Below are positions 36,441-46,380 of a stretch of 64,000 nt of DNA, piece after piece (within the stretch, counting starts at the first letter, position 1; each line of letters opens with the position of its first letter). Source of the DNA: Mucilaginibacter jinjuensis (GTDB lineage: Bacteria; Bacteroidota; Bacteroidia; Sphingobacteriales; Sphingobacteriaceae); the NCBI RefSeq assembly GCF_028596025.1, contig NZ_CP117167.1:806001-870000 (forward strand). The letters run 5' to 3'. A program made the translations under genes and the position numbers. The notes below the pieces were generated by a model. It saw only the letters and a program-made list of their open reading frames with translations. It searched no databases and was not told where the DNA came from.

Positions 36441-36448
36441 AAAAATAA

Positions 36449-36479
36449 TTTGACTTTATAGTCAATAACTTTAGCTTTG
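36449..36479 (+). promoter_or_regulatory. Near-ideal Bacteroidota promoter of sucD
   Basis: TTTG (36449-36452), a 19-base spacer and TAGCTTTG (36472-36479) match the TTTG/TAnnTTTG consensus. The sucD ATG follows 21 bases later. Confidence 0.85.
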
Positions 36480-36500
36480 CCATCGTAAAAGAAAAAAACC

Positions 36501-37379
36501 ATGAGCGTTCTCGTAAATAAAGATTCAAAAGTTATAGTACAGGGTTTTACCGGTAACGAAGGTACCTACCATGCCTCGCAAATGATTGAGTACGGAACCC
36601 AGTTGGTTGGCGGTGTTACGCCAGGCAAAGGTGGCCAGAAACACTTAGATAAACCAGTTTTCAATACCGTTAAAGATGCGGTTGTTGAAATCGGTGCTGA
36701 TGTATCTATCATATTTGTACCTCCTGCTTTTGCAGCTGATGCCATTATGGAAGCTGCTGAGGCTGGCATTAAAGTGATTGTTTGTATTACCGAAGGCATA
36801 CCTACTAAGGATATGATTGCGGTTAAAGAATATTTAACTGATAAAGACACCCGTTTAATTGGCCCTAACTGCCCGGGTATTATTACTGCTGATGAGGCTA
36901 AAATTGGTATTATGCCAGGCTTTATCTTCAAAAAAGGTAATGTTGGTGTGGTTTCAAAATCAGGAACTTTAACTTACGAAGCGGTTGACCAGGTTGTTAA
37001 AGCCGGTTTAGGTATCACTACTGCTATCGGTATTGGTGGCGACCCGATTATTGGTACACCAACCAAAGAAGCGGTTGAGTTACTGATGAACGACCCAGAC
37101 ACTCACGGTATCATCATGATTGGTGAAATTGGTGGTGGTATGGAAGCTGATGCTGCCCGTTGGATCAAAGAAAACGGTACTAAGCCAGTAGTAGGTTTCA
37201 TCGCTGGCCAAACTGCGCCTCCGGGCCGCCGTATGGGTCACGCTGGTGCTATCGTTGGTGGTGCTGATGATACTGCTGCTGCCAAAATGAAAATTATGGC
37301 CGAGTGCGGTATCCGTGTAGTACAATCTCCAGCTGAAATTGGCGCTGCTATGGCAGAAGAGCTGGCTAAATTAGCTTAA
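36501..37379 (+). CDS. sucD: Succinate-CoA ligase, ADP-forming, alpha subunit
   Basis: A 292-residue subunit of the TCA-cycle enzyme that links succinyl-CoA cleavage to ATP or GTP formation. The CoA-binding Rossmann part includes [19 protein letters not shown] and [12 protein letters not shown]; the phosphorylated His247 lies in [24 protein letters not shown] and [12 protein letters not shown] are conserved. The beta-subunit gene sucC is not adjacent, although the two are one operon in many bacteria. It has its own strong promoter and terminator. Codon use is highly biased, in keeping with high expression. Confidence 0.97.
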   Translation: MSVLVNKDSKVIVQGFTGNEGTYHASQMIEYGTQLVGGVTPGKGGQKHLDKPVFNTVKDAVVEIGADVSIIFVPPAFAADAIMEAAEAGIKVIVCITEGIPTKDMIAVKEYLTDKDTRLIGPNCPGIITADEAKIGIMPGFIFKKGNVGVVSKSGTLTYEAVDQVVKAGLGITTAIGIGGDPIIGTPTKEAVELLMNDPDTHGIIMIGEIGGGMEADAARWIKENGTKPVVGFIAGQTAPPGRRMGHAGAIVGGADDTAAAKMKIMAECGIRVVQSPAEIGAAMAEELAKLA

Positions 37380-37413
37380 TTATAGATCTGAGATATTAGA
37401 TTTGAGATATGAG

Positions 37414-37446
37414 AAATCCCGGTCCGGTTGGATCGGGATTTTTTTG
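37414..37446 (+). terminator. Terminator of sucD
   Basis: AAATCCCG and CGGGATTT form the stem with a TTTTTTTG tail, 35 bases after the stop. Confidence 0.85.
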
Positions 37447-37470
37447 TTTAACACTGTCCATACCCATTTT

Positions 37471-37616
37471 GTCATTGCGAGCGATAGCGTGGCAATCTCG
37501 TCGCCAATGTTTATTCGATCTGTATAGCTACGAGATTATTAATGCTGTGTTTGTTTTCATAGGTATTAATGAGCTCCCTCCGGTCGATTGTCCACGTCGT
37601 TCCTCCTCGCAATGAC
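37471..37616. repeat. Family R repeat, long copy R6
   Basis: Bounded by GTCATTGCGAG and CTCGCAATGAC. It carries GTATAGCTACGAGATTATTA and CTCCCTCCGGTCG blocks also present at 49079-49222 in the opposite order. It fills most of the 350-base gap between sucD and msrB; the rest has no recognisable feature. Confidence 0.85.
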
Positions 37617-37729
37617 ATGGGGAAATACCCACCGTCAAACCCGTGTAAATAATACCATACGGTACAAACCAGGTGGCTTTTTATGCGTATATTTATATAA
37701 GGAAAAAGAGATATTCACTCATTAAATTT

Positions 37730-38095
37730 ATGGAATATAACAAGCTAACACCCGAAGAAGAAAGGGTAATATTATACAAAGGCACAGAGCGCCCTTTTAC
37801 CGGCGAGCTGTTGAACAATAAGGCAGAAGGTATATATGTTTGCCGCCGTTGTGATGCACCGCTTTACACGTCTGATACCAAATTCGAATCGTTTTGCGGA
37901 TGGCCAAGTTTCGATGACGAAATACCCGGTGCCGTACGCCGCGAAACCGATGCCGATGGCAGCCGTACCGAAATACTTTGCGCCAACTGCGGCGCCCACC
38001 TGGGCCACGTATTTACCGGCGAAAGGTTTACACCTAAAAATACCCGCCACTGCGTAAACTCGGTATCGATGAAGTTTGTACCGTTAGAGAAATAA
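37730..38095 (+). CDS. msrB: Peptide-methionine (R)-S-oxide reductase
   Basis: A 121-residue enzyme repairing methionine-R-sulfoxide. Start at [13 protein letters not shown]; an upstream in-frame ATG would add a Lys/Tyr-rich leader not seen in the family. Zinc Cys pairs are Cys38/Cys41 (CRRC) and Cys84/Cys87 (CANC); the catalytic Cys108 lies in [22 protein letters not shown] and GAHLGHVF are typical. No signal peptide, so cytosolic. It is not fused to MsrA. A bidirectional terminator follows. Confidence 0.96.
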   Translation: MEYNKLTPEEERVILYKGTERPFTGELLNNKAEGIYVCRRCDAPLYTSDTKFESFCGWPSFDDEIPGAVRRETDADGSRTEILCANCGAHLGHVFTGERFTPKNTRHCVNSVSMKFVPLEK

Positions 38096-38103
38096 TTAAA
38101 AAA

Positions 38104-38142
38104 GGCTAACCATTATTAAATTAGAAATAGTGGTTAGCTTTT
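38104..38142. terminator. Bidirectional terminator between msrB and the DUF885 gene
   Basis: GCTAACCA and TGGTTAGC flank an AT-rich loop, with A and T tracts outside both arms. Confidence 0.85.
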
Positions 38143-39429
38143 TTTAAAAACATTGGCCTTAACCATAAACAAAGGCAAAGAGCCATGACTCAGTACCCGA
38201 TCGTGAAAATCTCTGATGTTGAATTTAGCTCCTTCGCGTTTTTGTAATTCTGTTTTCCACGCTGCTATTTGTGCCGCACCATATTTGTAAGTTACCACCT
38301 GTGCAGGCCAGCGTTTAACCCGGTTAATTTCGCGCATGGCAATATCATCCTGGTTGCGGATGTTTTTCTTCCAGAAGGCTAATGCCTGCTCATCGGTCCA
38401 ACCGTAGTAATTAATACCAACGTCTAAAGGCAAACGGACTGATCTTACAATGTCCCATTCCCATTTGCCTAGTTCGTCGTAAATGGTTTGGTAAAGGCCC
38501 AGTTGCTTGCCGTAATCTTCGGTATAGGCAGCCCATCCTTCAACAAAGCCCATATAATCAAATTGCTTTTGTAAAGTTGTGGTTTTTGCATTTGCCGCTA
38601 TCGAGATCTGGTAATGATGCCCGGGGATAGCTTCATGGATAAACAGCCAGTCTACCTGGCGTTTGTTGTATGGCTTACCAAAAAGATTGTAGTAAAAGGT
38701 GCCGTCGGTATAATAGCCGGGCGCTGTGGCCACTGTTTCCATGGTACCTTTTTTAATGGCCAGTGGAGGAATAGGATAGGGGTTAAACAATGCACTCAAA
38801 TGCTCTTTAATAACCTGTTCGTCGCGCTCAAAAGCTTGTTGTACCTGGGCCTGGTCATTGATAAAGAAAGAGGAGTCGTTCAAATGTTTGTAGAAATCAT
38901 CTTCGCTCAGGCCGCTTTGGAGCTGTATATCTTTAATATGGTTTTTCACCCGTTCTACTTCTTTAAGGCCGAAGGCGTAGATCTGGTCGGGGGTAACATT
39001 GTCGCCAACCCATTTCTTTAAAAAATAGGCATACCACTGTTTGCCGGTAGGTGTGTTATAAATACCATTGGCCGAAGGCTTTTTTCGTACATCTTCCGAT
39101 AACTGTTTTTCGAGCCCTAAGCGTTCTAAATTAAGTGCGGCTTCATATTTTATCTGTTCATAATCCTGCTGTTGGGCAGGTGTTAAATTAGGGTAAGCGA
39201 AATTATTGAGCCCTCGCTGAACGTTTTTGAAAAACGTTACTTCTGCCTTAATACTATCAGGTGATTTAACCAATTGCAAATTGTCTGCATAACTAAGTTG
39301 AAGAGCGGGTAGGTGGAGTGATTGATAGCCGCTTACAAATTGTCGGGTAAACCAATCGAATTTATTTTGAGCCGAACTTTTAAATGAGGTAATTACAATT
39401 AGTGAAAAGAGTAGCCAGGATGCTTTCAT
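38134..39429 (-). CDS. Secreted DUF885-family protein, probable metallopeptidase
   Basis: 431 residues from MKASWLLFSLIVITSFKSSA (signal peptide); a further Met seven codons upstream is less likely. The metal motif HEAIPGHHYQ (HExxxGH form) lies near residue 265, and GFVEGWAAYTEDYG supplies a third conserved segment with the distal Glu. Members are alpha-helical M32-like proteins thought to hydrolyse peptides in the periplasm. Its sequence ends inside the terminator stem. No partner gene is adjacent. Confidence 0.88.
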   Translation of the reverse strand: MKASWLLFSLIVITSFKSSAQNKFDWFTRQFVSGYQSLHLPALQLSYADNLQLVKSPDSIKAEVTFFKNVQRGLNNFAYPNLTPAQQQDYEQIKYEAALNLERLGLEKQLSEDVRKKPSANGIYNTPTGKQWYAYFLKKWVGDNVTPDQIYAFGLKEVERVKNHIKDIQLQSGLSEDDFYKHLNDSSFFINDQAQVQQAFERDEQVIKEHLSALFNPYPIPPLAIKKGTMETVATAPGYYTDGTFYYNLFGKPYNKRQVDWLFIHEAIPGHHYQISIAANAKTTTLQKQFDYMGFVEGWAAYTEDYGKQLGLYQTIYDELGKWEWDIVRSVRLPLDVGINYYGWTDEQALAFWKKNIRNQDDIAMREINRVKRWPAQVVTYKYGAAQIAAWKTELQKREGAKFNIRDFHDRVLSHGSLPLFMVKANVFKKS

Positions 39430-39537
39430 GTGTTTGGTTCTGTAAATCAAATATAGCTGTATTTTTTGTGCAGTTTTACAAGCGCCTGAATAAGCGGGAT
39501 TTTATAAATTGTACTTTTACATCATTAAATTGATAAC

Positions 39538-39765
39538 ATGCACGCCCACACCAAACACGAAATAGTTGCCTGCGAACGTTGCCGTTCGCCGTTTGAGTGT
39601 AAGGCTAACTCTTTTACCAAATGCCAGTGCATGACGGTGCAGCTCAATATCAACGAAACCCAATACATTAGCGAACAATATGACGGTTGTTTATGTGCAG
39701 CATGTTTAACCGTTCTGCGCGATGAGTACCGTGCCGAGATGTCGTTTTCCGGAAATTCTCAATAG
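39538..39765 (+). CDS. Cysteine-rich CWC-family small protein
   Basis: 75 residues with eight Cys, including CERCRSPFECKAN and KCQC near the N-terminus and CLCAACL near residue 55. The pattern fits the Cys-rich CWC family, likely metal-binding; no function is known. Composition is otherwise ordinary. It diverges from the DUF885 gene with a 108-base gap. Confidence 0.8.
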   Translation: MHAHTKHEIVACERCRSPFECKANSFTKCQCMTVQLNINETQYISEQYDGCLCAACLTVLRDEYRAEMSFSGNSQ

Positions 39766-39804
39766 TATCTTTTTTGATGTTGGATTTTTTACCGACGATC
39801 ATTC

Positions 39805-39885
39805 TCCGTTCACCCAATGAACCAGTAAACTAATGAACCAATCAACCCCTCGGCCAACTCCATTCACCGAAAAAATAGCCCTGCT
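39805..39885. repeat. Word-like tandem repeat and shared CCATTCACCGAAAAA box
   Basis: 39810-39850 is built of CAATGAACCAGTAAACTAATG words. The box TCCATTCACCGAAAAA (39853-39868) recurs at 41446-41461, before the ABC transporter genes. Confidence 0.6.
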
Positions 39886-39953
39886 CACCTAAAACAACTG
39901 TGGTTAAATTGACTTGTGAAGCACCTTTGTAGTGTAAATCAACACACAATGTC

Positions 39954-40040
39954 ATGAAAACACTACTCATTACCTTCATAGTTTATGCCCTCGAAAGAGC
40001 CGAAATATTAATGCATGTTTTGCGCGAACTGGCTAATTAA
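39954..40040 (+). CDS. Candidate 28-aa hydrophobic small protein
   Basis: ATG to TAA, product MKTLLITFIVYALERAEILM followed by HVLRELAN. It is amphipathic with a hydrophobic first half, as in small membrane peptides. A CACCTTTG box (39923-39930), like the one before the AhpD-like gene (CACCTTTG at 59562-59569), and a TTG 13-15 bases before it lie upstream. No homologue is known to me; the length alone makes chance possible. Confidence 0.35.
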   Translation: MKTLLITFIVYALERAEILMHVLRELAN

Positions 40041-40171
40041 TACAGCGCAAAGTAACATTAGTCGATACAATCGCATTATTTATCTATAACCTATTGATTG
40101 TTACAAACAAATAGTGCAATTTTATCGTAGTAAAAGCAATAATCTACCAAGCCACATTGCAAATTGCTGAT

Positions 40172-40591
40172 ATGAGAAACTTTACCTACTTATTACTGCT
40201 TGTGCTGTTTTTAGCCGCCTGTAAAAAAGGCGACGTAAAACCTATTGCAATGATCCCGTGTAAAGACACCCTGCAGCACGATATTGTAAGTGTAAACGGC
40301 ACCACCAAAACGCTGATAAACCAGGAAATAAGTTTCAATATCAGCTGGAAAGCCACCAACGGCTGCGACCAGTTTATTGGTTTTAAACAAGATACTACCG
40401 AAAATACCATCGATATTAAAGCTTATGCTGCCCACGATAGTTGTGTAGTTTGTGCTATTGCCACTACAAGTTATAAGCCGGCTACCTATAAATTTAAAGC
40501 CACTAAGGCTGGTACTTACTACCTTAAGTTCTATAAAACCGGCCGGAACCCCGATGACCAGCCTATTACCGATACCCTGCTGGTAGAATAA
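40172..40591 (+). CDS. Small lipoprotein of unknown function
   Basis: 139 residues from MRNFTYLLLLVLFLAACKKG, with a lipobox LAAC at residues 14-17, so lipid-anchored. The mature part forms a beta-rich domain with six further Cys, including DSCVVCAIATT and a C-terminal YKFKATKAGTYYLKFYK strand, which resembles an Ig- or copper-binding-like sandwich. The family is not recognised. The upstream ATG at 40157 would put five residues ahead of the lipoprotein signal and is rejected. Confidence 0.8.
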   Translation: MRNFTYLLLLVLFLAACKKGDVKPIAMIPCKDTLQHDIVSVNGTTKTLINQEISFNISWKATNGCDQFIGFKQDTTENTIDIKAYAAHDSCVVCAIATTSYKPATYKFKATKAGTYYLKFYKTGRNPDDQPITDTLLVE

Positions 40592-40639
40592 TATTTCAGG
40601 CATCTTAATTGTATATACTAATTTCATAAACAATAGCTT

Positions 40640-40843
40640 ATGAAAAAGGGAGATACTGTGCATTGGAGCTGGGGCAAAGGCCAGGCCGAAGGCAAAATTG
40701 AAAAGAAGTACGAAGAACCGGTTACCAAACACATTAAAGGCGCAACCATTAAACGTAATGCCACCAAAGATGAACCTGCTTATGAGGTGAAGACTGATAA
40801 AGGGGATAAGGTTTTGAAATCGGAGAGTGAATTGAAGAAGTAA
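40640..40843 (+). CDS. DUF2945 / hypervirulence-associated TUDOR-domain small protein
   Basis: 67 residues, Lys-rich. It begins MKKGDTVHWSWGKGQAEGKI and ends YEVKTDKGDKVLKSESELKK, the full span of the small SH3/Tudor-like family DUF2945 (HVA1). The fold probably binds a peptide or nucleic acid; no function is proven. It lies 48 bases after the lipoprotein gene and could be co-transcribed with it. Confidence 0.85.
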   Translation: MKKGDTVHWSWGKGQAEGKIEKKYEEPVTKHIKGATIKRNATKDEPAYEVKTDKGDKVLKSESELKK

Positions 40844-40850
40844 ATAATTT

Positions 40851-41330
40851 GTCATTGCGAGGTACGGCCTGTCCCGAATTTACTTCGGGGAAGCAATCTT
40901 GTCGCTATGCAGAGTTATTCGTTTTTCATTAGGGAGGGTAGTGTACTTTATGAAACGTCAGTGGATGTCACTTTTCTTTTCTCTCAAAGAAAAGTAACCA
41001 AAAGAAAAGTCGCAGCCGGGCCCTGTTGCTATGTGGTTGCAGTGCTTTAGCAATACCTGTGGTTACCGCAACATTGCCAATGCTGCATGAGAAGAGATTA
41101 TGTCAAGGTAGTAGCTGATTCGGCCATATTAACATTAACAAACTTGGTTCTGAAATTTTCGAGCGGTGGCCCAGACGCAAAAGCGTGGCCGTGTAGTGGG
41201 CTTGTGCGGTGGAGCTTTTTTGCGTCTTGATTTTTTGGTTACTTTTGGATCAAGCCAAAAGTAACAGCCCAACCCGCGGCGATTGAGCGGGACTGACAAT
41301 GATTAGAGCACAACCCCTAAATGTTTTTAT
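40851..41330. repeat. Repeat-filled gap: partial family R plus family X module
   Basis: 40851-40921 is partial family R. 40965-41300 is family X: CTTTTCTTTTCTCTCAAAGA, a GC-rich middle with GCGGTGGCCCAGACGCAAAA, then TTTGGTTACTTTTGGATC (41234-41251) and GCCAAAAGTAAC, and GCGGCGATTGAGCGGGACTG. An inverted copy lies at 48795-49060. 41234-41251 is the unoccupied form of the IS110 target. No gene in about 650 bases. Confidence 0.85.
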
Positions 41331-41493
41331 TACGTCAATCTGGGCACTGGCCTTCATGGGTTAGATTTGTTGTTTTATTATCCATACTATAGTTAAATAA
41401 CAAAAACCTTAAAACCTGCTACTCACCGCTTTTTCCCCTCCATTCACCGAAAAACTATGCCGTAATTGCCTGCCGAAGATTTATATTTAGGCT

Positions 41494-42258
41494 ATGGTAA
41501 AAACCCCAATCATAACCGTTAAAAACCTGGTAAAGCAGTATGATGACTTTACCGCGGTTAAAGACATCAGCTTTGAAGTTTTTGAAGGCGAAATATTCGG
41601 ACTGCTTGGCCCCAATGGTGCCGGTAAAACCACTACGCTGGAAATTATTGAAACCTTAAGAAGCAAAACATCAGGCGAGGTAATTGTTGATGGCTTTAAT
41701 GTAGATACCGACCCCAGTAGTATTAAAAAACGCATTGGAGTGCAATTGCAGGCCGCGGGTTATTACCCGAACCTAAACCTTGCCGAACTGATTGATCTTT
41801 TCTCGGGCCTCTACGGCATTAAAGTAAGCCCGATGGCCATGCTGGAGAAAGTGAACCTCACTGATAAGGCCAAAGCGAAATACAAAGACCTTTCTGGCGG
41901 ACAAAAACAGCGTTTCTCTATCGCCACCACACTCATCAATAACCCACGTGTAGTTTTTCTGGATGAGCCGACAACCGGCCTCGATCCGCAAGCCCGCCGT
42001 AACCTTTGGGAGTTAATCAAAGAAATCCAAAAAGCTGGCACCACCGTGGTAATTACCACTCACTATATGGACGAGGCCGAAGTGCTTTGCGACCGCGTTG
42101 CCTTTGTAGATGGCGGCCACATTATCGGCATTGATACGCCAGATCATTTTATAGACACCCTGGTAGCCTCCGGCTTCGAACGCAAGAAAACAGTTAAGCA
42201 GGCCAACCTCGAAGACGTATTTATTAATTTGACAGGTAAGGAGTGGAGGGAAGGATAG
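41494..42258 (+). CDS. ABC transporter, ATP-binding protein
   Basis: A 254-residue ATPase. Walker A is GPNGAGKTT (about 38-46), the signature is LSGGQKQRFSIATTL, Walker B is VVFLDEPTTGLDPQ, and the H-loop is TTHYMDEAE. The sequence resembles drug- or Na+-export ATPases (CcmA/DrrA type) and pairs with the permease downstream. TATATTTA (41482-41489) is a possible weak -7 box with a very short leader. Confidence 0.95.
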   Translation: MVKTPIITVKNLVKQYDDFTAVKDISFEVFEGEIFGLLGPNGAGKTTTLEIIETLRSKTSGEVIVDGFNVDTDPSSIKKRIGVQLQAAGYYPNLNLAELIDLFSGLYGIKVSPMAMLEKVNLTDKAKAKYKDLSGGQKQRFSIATTLINNPRVVFLDEPTTGLDPQARRNLWELIKEIQKAGTTVVITTHYMDEAEVLCDRVAFVDGGHIIGIDTPDHFIDTLVASGFERKKTVKQANLEDVFINLTGKEWREG

Positions 42259-42335
42259 TAGTTATTGGGTTATTAAGTTAATAGTAATAACCTTTCAGCC
42301 AATAACCAGTAATCAATAACTCAATAACCAATCAC
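42259..42335. repeat. Word-like tandem repeat (family F) between ABC genes
   Basis: Composed of TTATTGGGTTATTAAG and AATAACTCAATAACC words forming an imperfect inverted repeat. It separates the ATPase stop from the permease ATG, which starts three bases later. Confidence 0.75.
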
Positions 42336-42337
42336 AC

Positions 42338-43432
42338 ATGAAACCATACAGTAATTTTAACGCAACAATGGCTATTGCCAAGGCCAGTTTGCGCTCCATA
42401 TTCCGCAGCCCTTCGGCGGTTGTGTTTAGTCTGCTTTTTCCGTTAATATTTATTACCGTGTTTGCCAATATTGGCGGCGGTGGTGTTAAGGTAGATGTTG
42501 GCGTATCTAAAAACAGCGATACACTTAACCCTATTTACCAGGCGCTTAAAAAAGTAAGCGTGGTTAACCTTATCACCAAACAACCGGCCGATGAGATGCA
42601 GAAGAATCTCGAGAAGGGCTCGATCGATGCCATGATCGAGATCCGTAAAAATATTGCTCCGCCTGTGTTTACTGTTAATGTAAAATACACCCGCGCATCT
42701 GCCGAAAAGGGAAACATCCTGAAATCGCTCTTGCAAAGCATGCTTTTCCAGGTTAATACCAATCGTAGCGATGCGCCGCCACCCGTTGCTGAGTTAAAAG
42801 AATCAACCGTAACCGGCCGCGAGTATAAATACATCGATTTTATTTTGCCGGGTCAGTTGGGCTTTTCGCTGCTAAGTACAGGCGTGTTCGGTACAGCATT
42901 CGTATTCCTGAGCCTGCGCCAAACATTGGTGATCAAACGCTTTTTTGCCACACCGGTTAAACGCTACAGTATTGTACTGGGCGAAATGATTGCCCGTGTA
43001 ATATTTGCCATGGCAGGCGCTGTCTGTATCATCGCCATTGGTCATTATGCATTTGGCTTTACGTTGATACATGGCTGGGTAACCGTACTCAATATGCTGG
43101 CACTGGCCTTAGTGGGGCTCATTATATTTATGGGCTTCGGGTTTACAGTGTCGGGTATTGCTAAGAATGAGAGTTCGATACCGCCGTTGTCTAATATCAT
43201 TACCTTGCCGCAGTTCCTGTTGTCGGGTACGTTTTTCTCAACTTCGGCATTTCCTAAATGGATGCAGCCTATCAGTAATGCACTGCCTTTAACTCACTTA
43301 AATAACGCCATGCGTAAAGTGGCTTTTGAAGGTGCGGGGCTGGGCGATGTAACCCATCAGCTCCTAATACTACTGGTTTGGGGAATTGCGATCTACGCTA
43401 TAGCCATCAAAACCTTTAAATGGGAAGCTTAA
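42338..43432 (+). CDS. ABC-2-type transporter permease
   Basis: A 364-residue membrane protein. One helix near residue 27, an external domain of about 140 residues (VDVGVSKNSDTLNPIYQALK onward), then five or six helices near 165-360. The external insert and the FLLSGTFFSTSAFPKWMQPI segment are typical of the ABC-2 family that exports drugs, lipids or polysaccharides. It should dimerise and pair with the ATPase encoded upstream. The substrate is unknown. Confidence 0.92.
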   Translation: MKPYSNFNATMAIAKASLRSIFRSPSAVVFSLLFPLIFITVFANIGGGGVKVDVGVSKNSDTLNPIYQALKKVSVVNLITKQPADEMQKNLEKGSIDAMIEIRKNIAPPVFTVNVKYTRASAEKGNILKSLLQSMLFQVNTNRSDAPPPVAELKESTVTGREYKYIDFILPGQLGFSLLSTGVFGTAFVFLSLRQTLVIKRFFATPVKRYSIVLGEMIARVIFAMAGAVCIIAIGHYAFGFTLIHGWVTVLNMLALALVGLIIFMGFGFTVSGIAKNESSIPPLSNIITLPQFLLSGTFFSTSAFPKWMQPISNALPLTHLNNAMRKVAFEGAGLGDVTHQLLILLVWGIAIYAIAIKTFKWEA

Positions 43433-43462
43433 CTTAGTATTTCCTAATCGTAACGTTGTTGT

Positions 43463-43470
43463 TATATTTG
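43463..43470 (+). promoter_or_regulatory. -7 box of the DUF2490 gene
   Basis: TATATTTG matches TAnnTTTG; the ATG is 34 bases downstream. A clear -33 TTTG was not found. Confidence 0.6.
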
Positions 43471-43504
43471 CGCCTTTGTTAATACTGAATTAACATTGGC
43501 GCAA

Positions 43505-44236
43505 ATGTGTTTTAAACGTTTCTTCTTTATAATAGCTCTTTCGGTAGTTACCATTAGTGGTTTTGCCCAATCGTATGACAAAGCCGGGAGCTGGGGATTA
43601 ATCACCGTAGTTTTACCCGGCAGCGTTGAGCATCAATGGGGCGGTTACACTGAGCTGCAAACCCGCACCAATGAAATGCTGTACAAGCAATTTTATTACT
43701 ACGAGGTAAAGGGCGGTGTAAGCTATAATTTCACCAATAATTTTTCGGCATTAATAGGCACCGGGCGCTACACAACCTATAATTATAAAGATGTTGATGC
43801 CGGGTCAACCACCAAAGAAAACCGCCTTTGGGAGCAATTTACCTATCTGGCATACCTCGATCGTATAAAATTTGAAAATAGGGTACGTATTGAGCAGCGC
43901 TGGTTGAATGGCGATTACCGGAACCGGTTTCGCTACCGCTTAAATGCGCTGGTGCCTATCAATCATCCAAAATTTGTAGCCAATACCGCATTCGTGTCTG
44001 TGTTCGACGAAATTTTTTTTAATAACGAAGCCCCTAATTTCGAACGTAACCGGATTTCGGCAACTGCCGGGTACCAATTTACCAAGGCCATCAGCCTGCA
44101 GGTAGGGTGGATAAACCAGTACAATAACCTGCCCGCATCAACCAATGACAAGAACAATATGATGGCCGTTTTTATGTACACCATACAAGGAAGAAAAGGC
44201 CCTCAGCACGAGCAATTGCCTACCACCAAAGATTAA
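43505..44236 (+). CDS. DUF2490-family outer-membrane-type protein
   Basis: 243 residues from MCFKRFFFIIALSVVTISGF (signal peptide). The mature chain alternates aromatic and polar strands, for example KAGSWGLITVVLPGSVEH and GGYTELQTRTNEMLYKQFYY, and ends with an amphipathic strand, consistent with a small beta barrel of the DUF2490 family. The function is unknown. The start at 43505 is chosen over an in-frame TTG at 43496 because it gives a clean signal sequence. Confidence 0.85.
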   Translation: MCFKRFFFIIALSVVTISGFAQSYDKAGSWGLITVVLPGSVEHQWGGYTELQTRTNEMLYKQFYYYEVKGGVSYNFTNNFSALIGTGRYTTYNYKDVDAGSTTKENRLWEQFTYLAYLDRIKFENRVRIEQRWLNGDYRNRFRYRLNALVPINHPKFVANTAFVSVFDEIFFNNEAPNFERNRISATAGYQFTKAISLQVGWINQYNNLPASTNDKNNMMAVFMYTIQGRKGPQHEQLPTTKD

Positions 44237-44371
44237 TTTAGTGTTAGCAAACGAAATTTACACACCGCTGTTTTTAACTTAACCTAATTTTAACCTTTCC
44301 TTTTTAACTTTTTGATTTATCTTAGCACGCGAATTATTGTATTGTATACACTTACCATAAAAAAGTAATAA

Positions 44372-45670
<1,299 letters not shown>

Positions 45671-45721
45671 TTTGAGTTGAATAGGTTTGCCGGTTGATTA
45701 TGTTAATCGGTTAGCTTTCAG

Positions 45722-45765
45722 AATAAAACAGAAAAGCCTGCATTAAGCAGGCTTTTCTGTTTTAT
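45722..45765. terminator. Bidirectional terminator between eno and the cupin gene
   Basis: Perfect arms AATAAAACAGAAAAGCCTGC and complement around the ATTAA loop. Confidence 0.9.
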
Positions 45766-45784
45766 TCCTATGTTTAAGAATCAA

Positions 45785-46189
45785 TTAAAGCGCATTGTAT
45801 TCTTCGTCCGTAACGCGATCCAGCCAGTTTACCGGGCCTTCGGGCGAATTGTTGGTAATTACGATGTGAGTAAAGCTGCTGTCTTTAGCAGCGCCATGCC
45901 AATGCTCTACATTAACCGGGATAACTACTACATCACCTTTGCTTAGCGGTCTCGCAGCCTGTCCCCGTTCCTGGTACCAGCCTTTGCCGTCGAGTATTAA
46001 TAATATTTGCCCTGTGGTATGGGTATGCCAGTTATTGCGGCAGCCCGGCTCAAAAACAACATTGCCAACAGCATAAGTGCCGGTCTGGTCTTTAGGTACT
46101 AGTATATTTACCCAGGCCGTTCCGTTAAAATAGTCTGCCGGGCCCTGGTTTCCCCTGGGGAAAATTTCATTCTGTTCTGTAGTACTCAT
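45785..46189 (-). CDS. Small cupin-domain protein
   Basis: A 134-residue single cupin barrel. Motif 1 is GCRNNWHTHTTGQILLILDG with the metal-binding His-x-His; motif 2 is KGDVVVIPVNVEHWHGA with its final His. The size and the pair of motifs resemble Mn-dependent cupin hydroxynitrile lyases and proteins linked to carboxymuconolactone decarboxylases. The substrate is unknown. It is transcribed toward the eno terminator. Confidence 0.88.
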   Translation of the reverse strand: MSTTEQNEIFPRGNQGPADYFNGTAWVNILVPKDQTGTYAVGNVVFEPGCRNNWHTHTTGQILLILDGKGWYQERGQAARPLSKGDVVVIPVNVEHWHGAAKDSSFTHIVITNNSPEGPVNWLDRVTDEEYNAL

Positions 46190-46301
46190 GTTTTATAGAT
46201 TTTCTGTTCAAAGCTATTATTAATTACCCACCCTTTAATTAAGTAACGGATAATGTTTTACCGGGGCTTTTTTTGTGACACGCCACTTGCAAACTAATGT
46301 G

Positions 46302-46309
46302 TACCTTTG
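46302..46309 (+). promoter_or_regulatory. -7 box of the helicase gene
   Basis: TACCTTTG fits TAnnTTTG, with a TTTG (46272-46275) at a longer than usual distance of 26 bases. The untranslated leader is about 70 bases, long enough for regulation such as cold-shock control. Confidence 0.55.
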
Positions 46310-46380
46310 CACAATAATCTGGCATCTTTAAAAGTAAATATACTCCCCATTTAGCCAGATACTTACTTTAAAAAGAATAC

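Noticed and set aside
36151..36453. A 100-codon open frame in the gap before sucD
   Set aside because: Its product is low-complexity Thr/Ile/Tyr/His sequence caused by the G-poor composition; it has no promoter of its own and no family feature.
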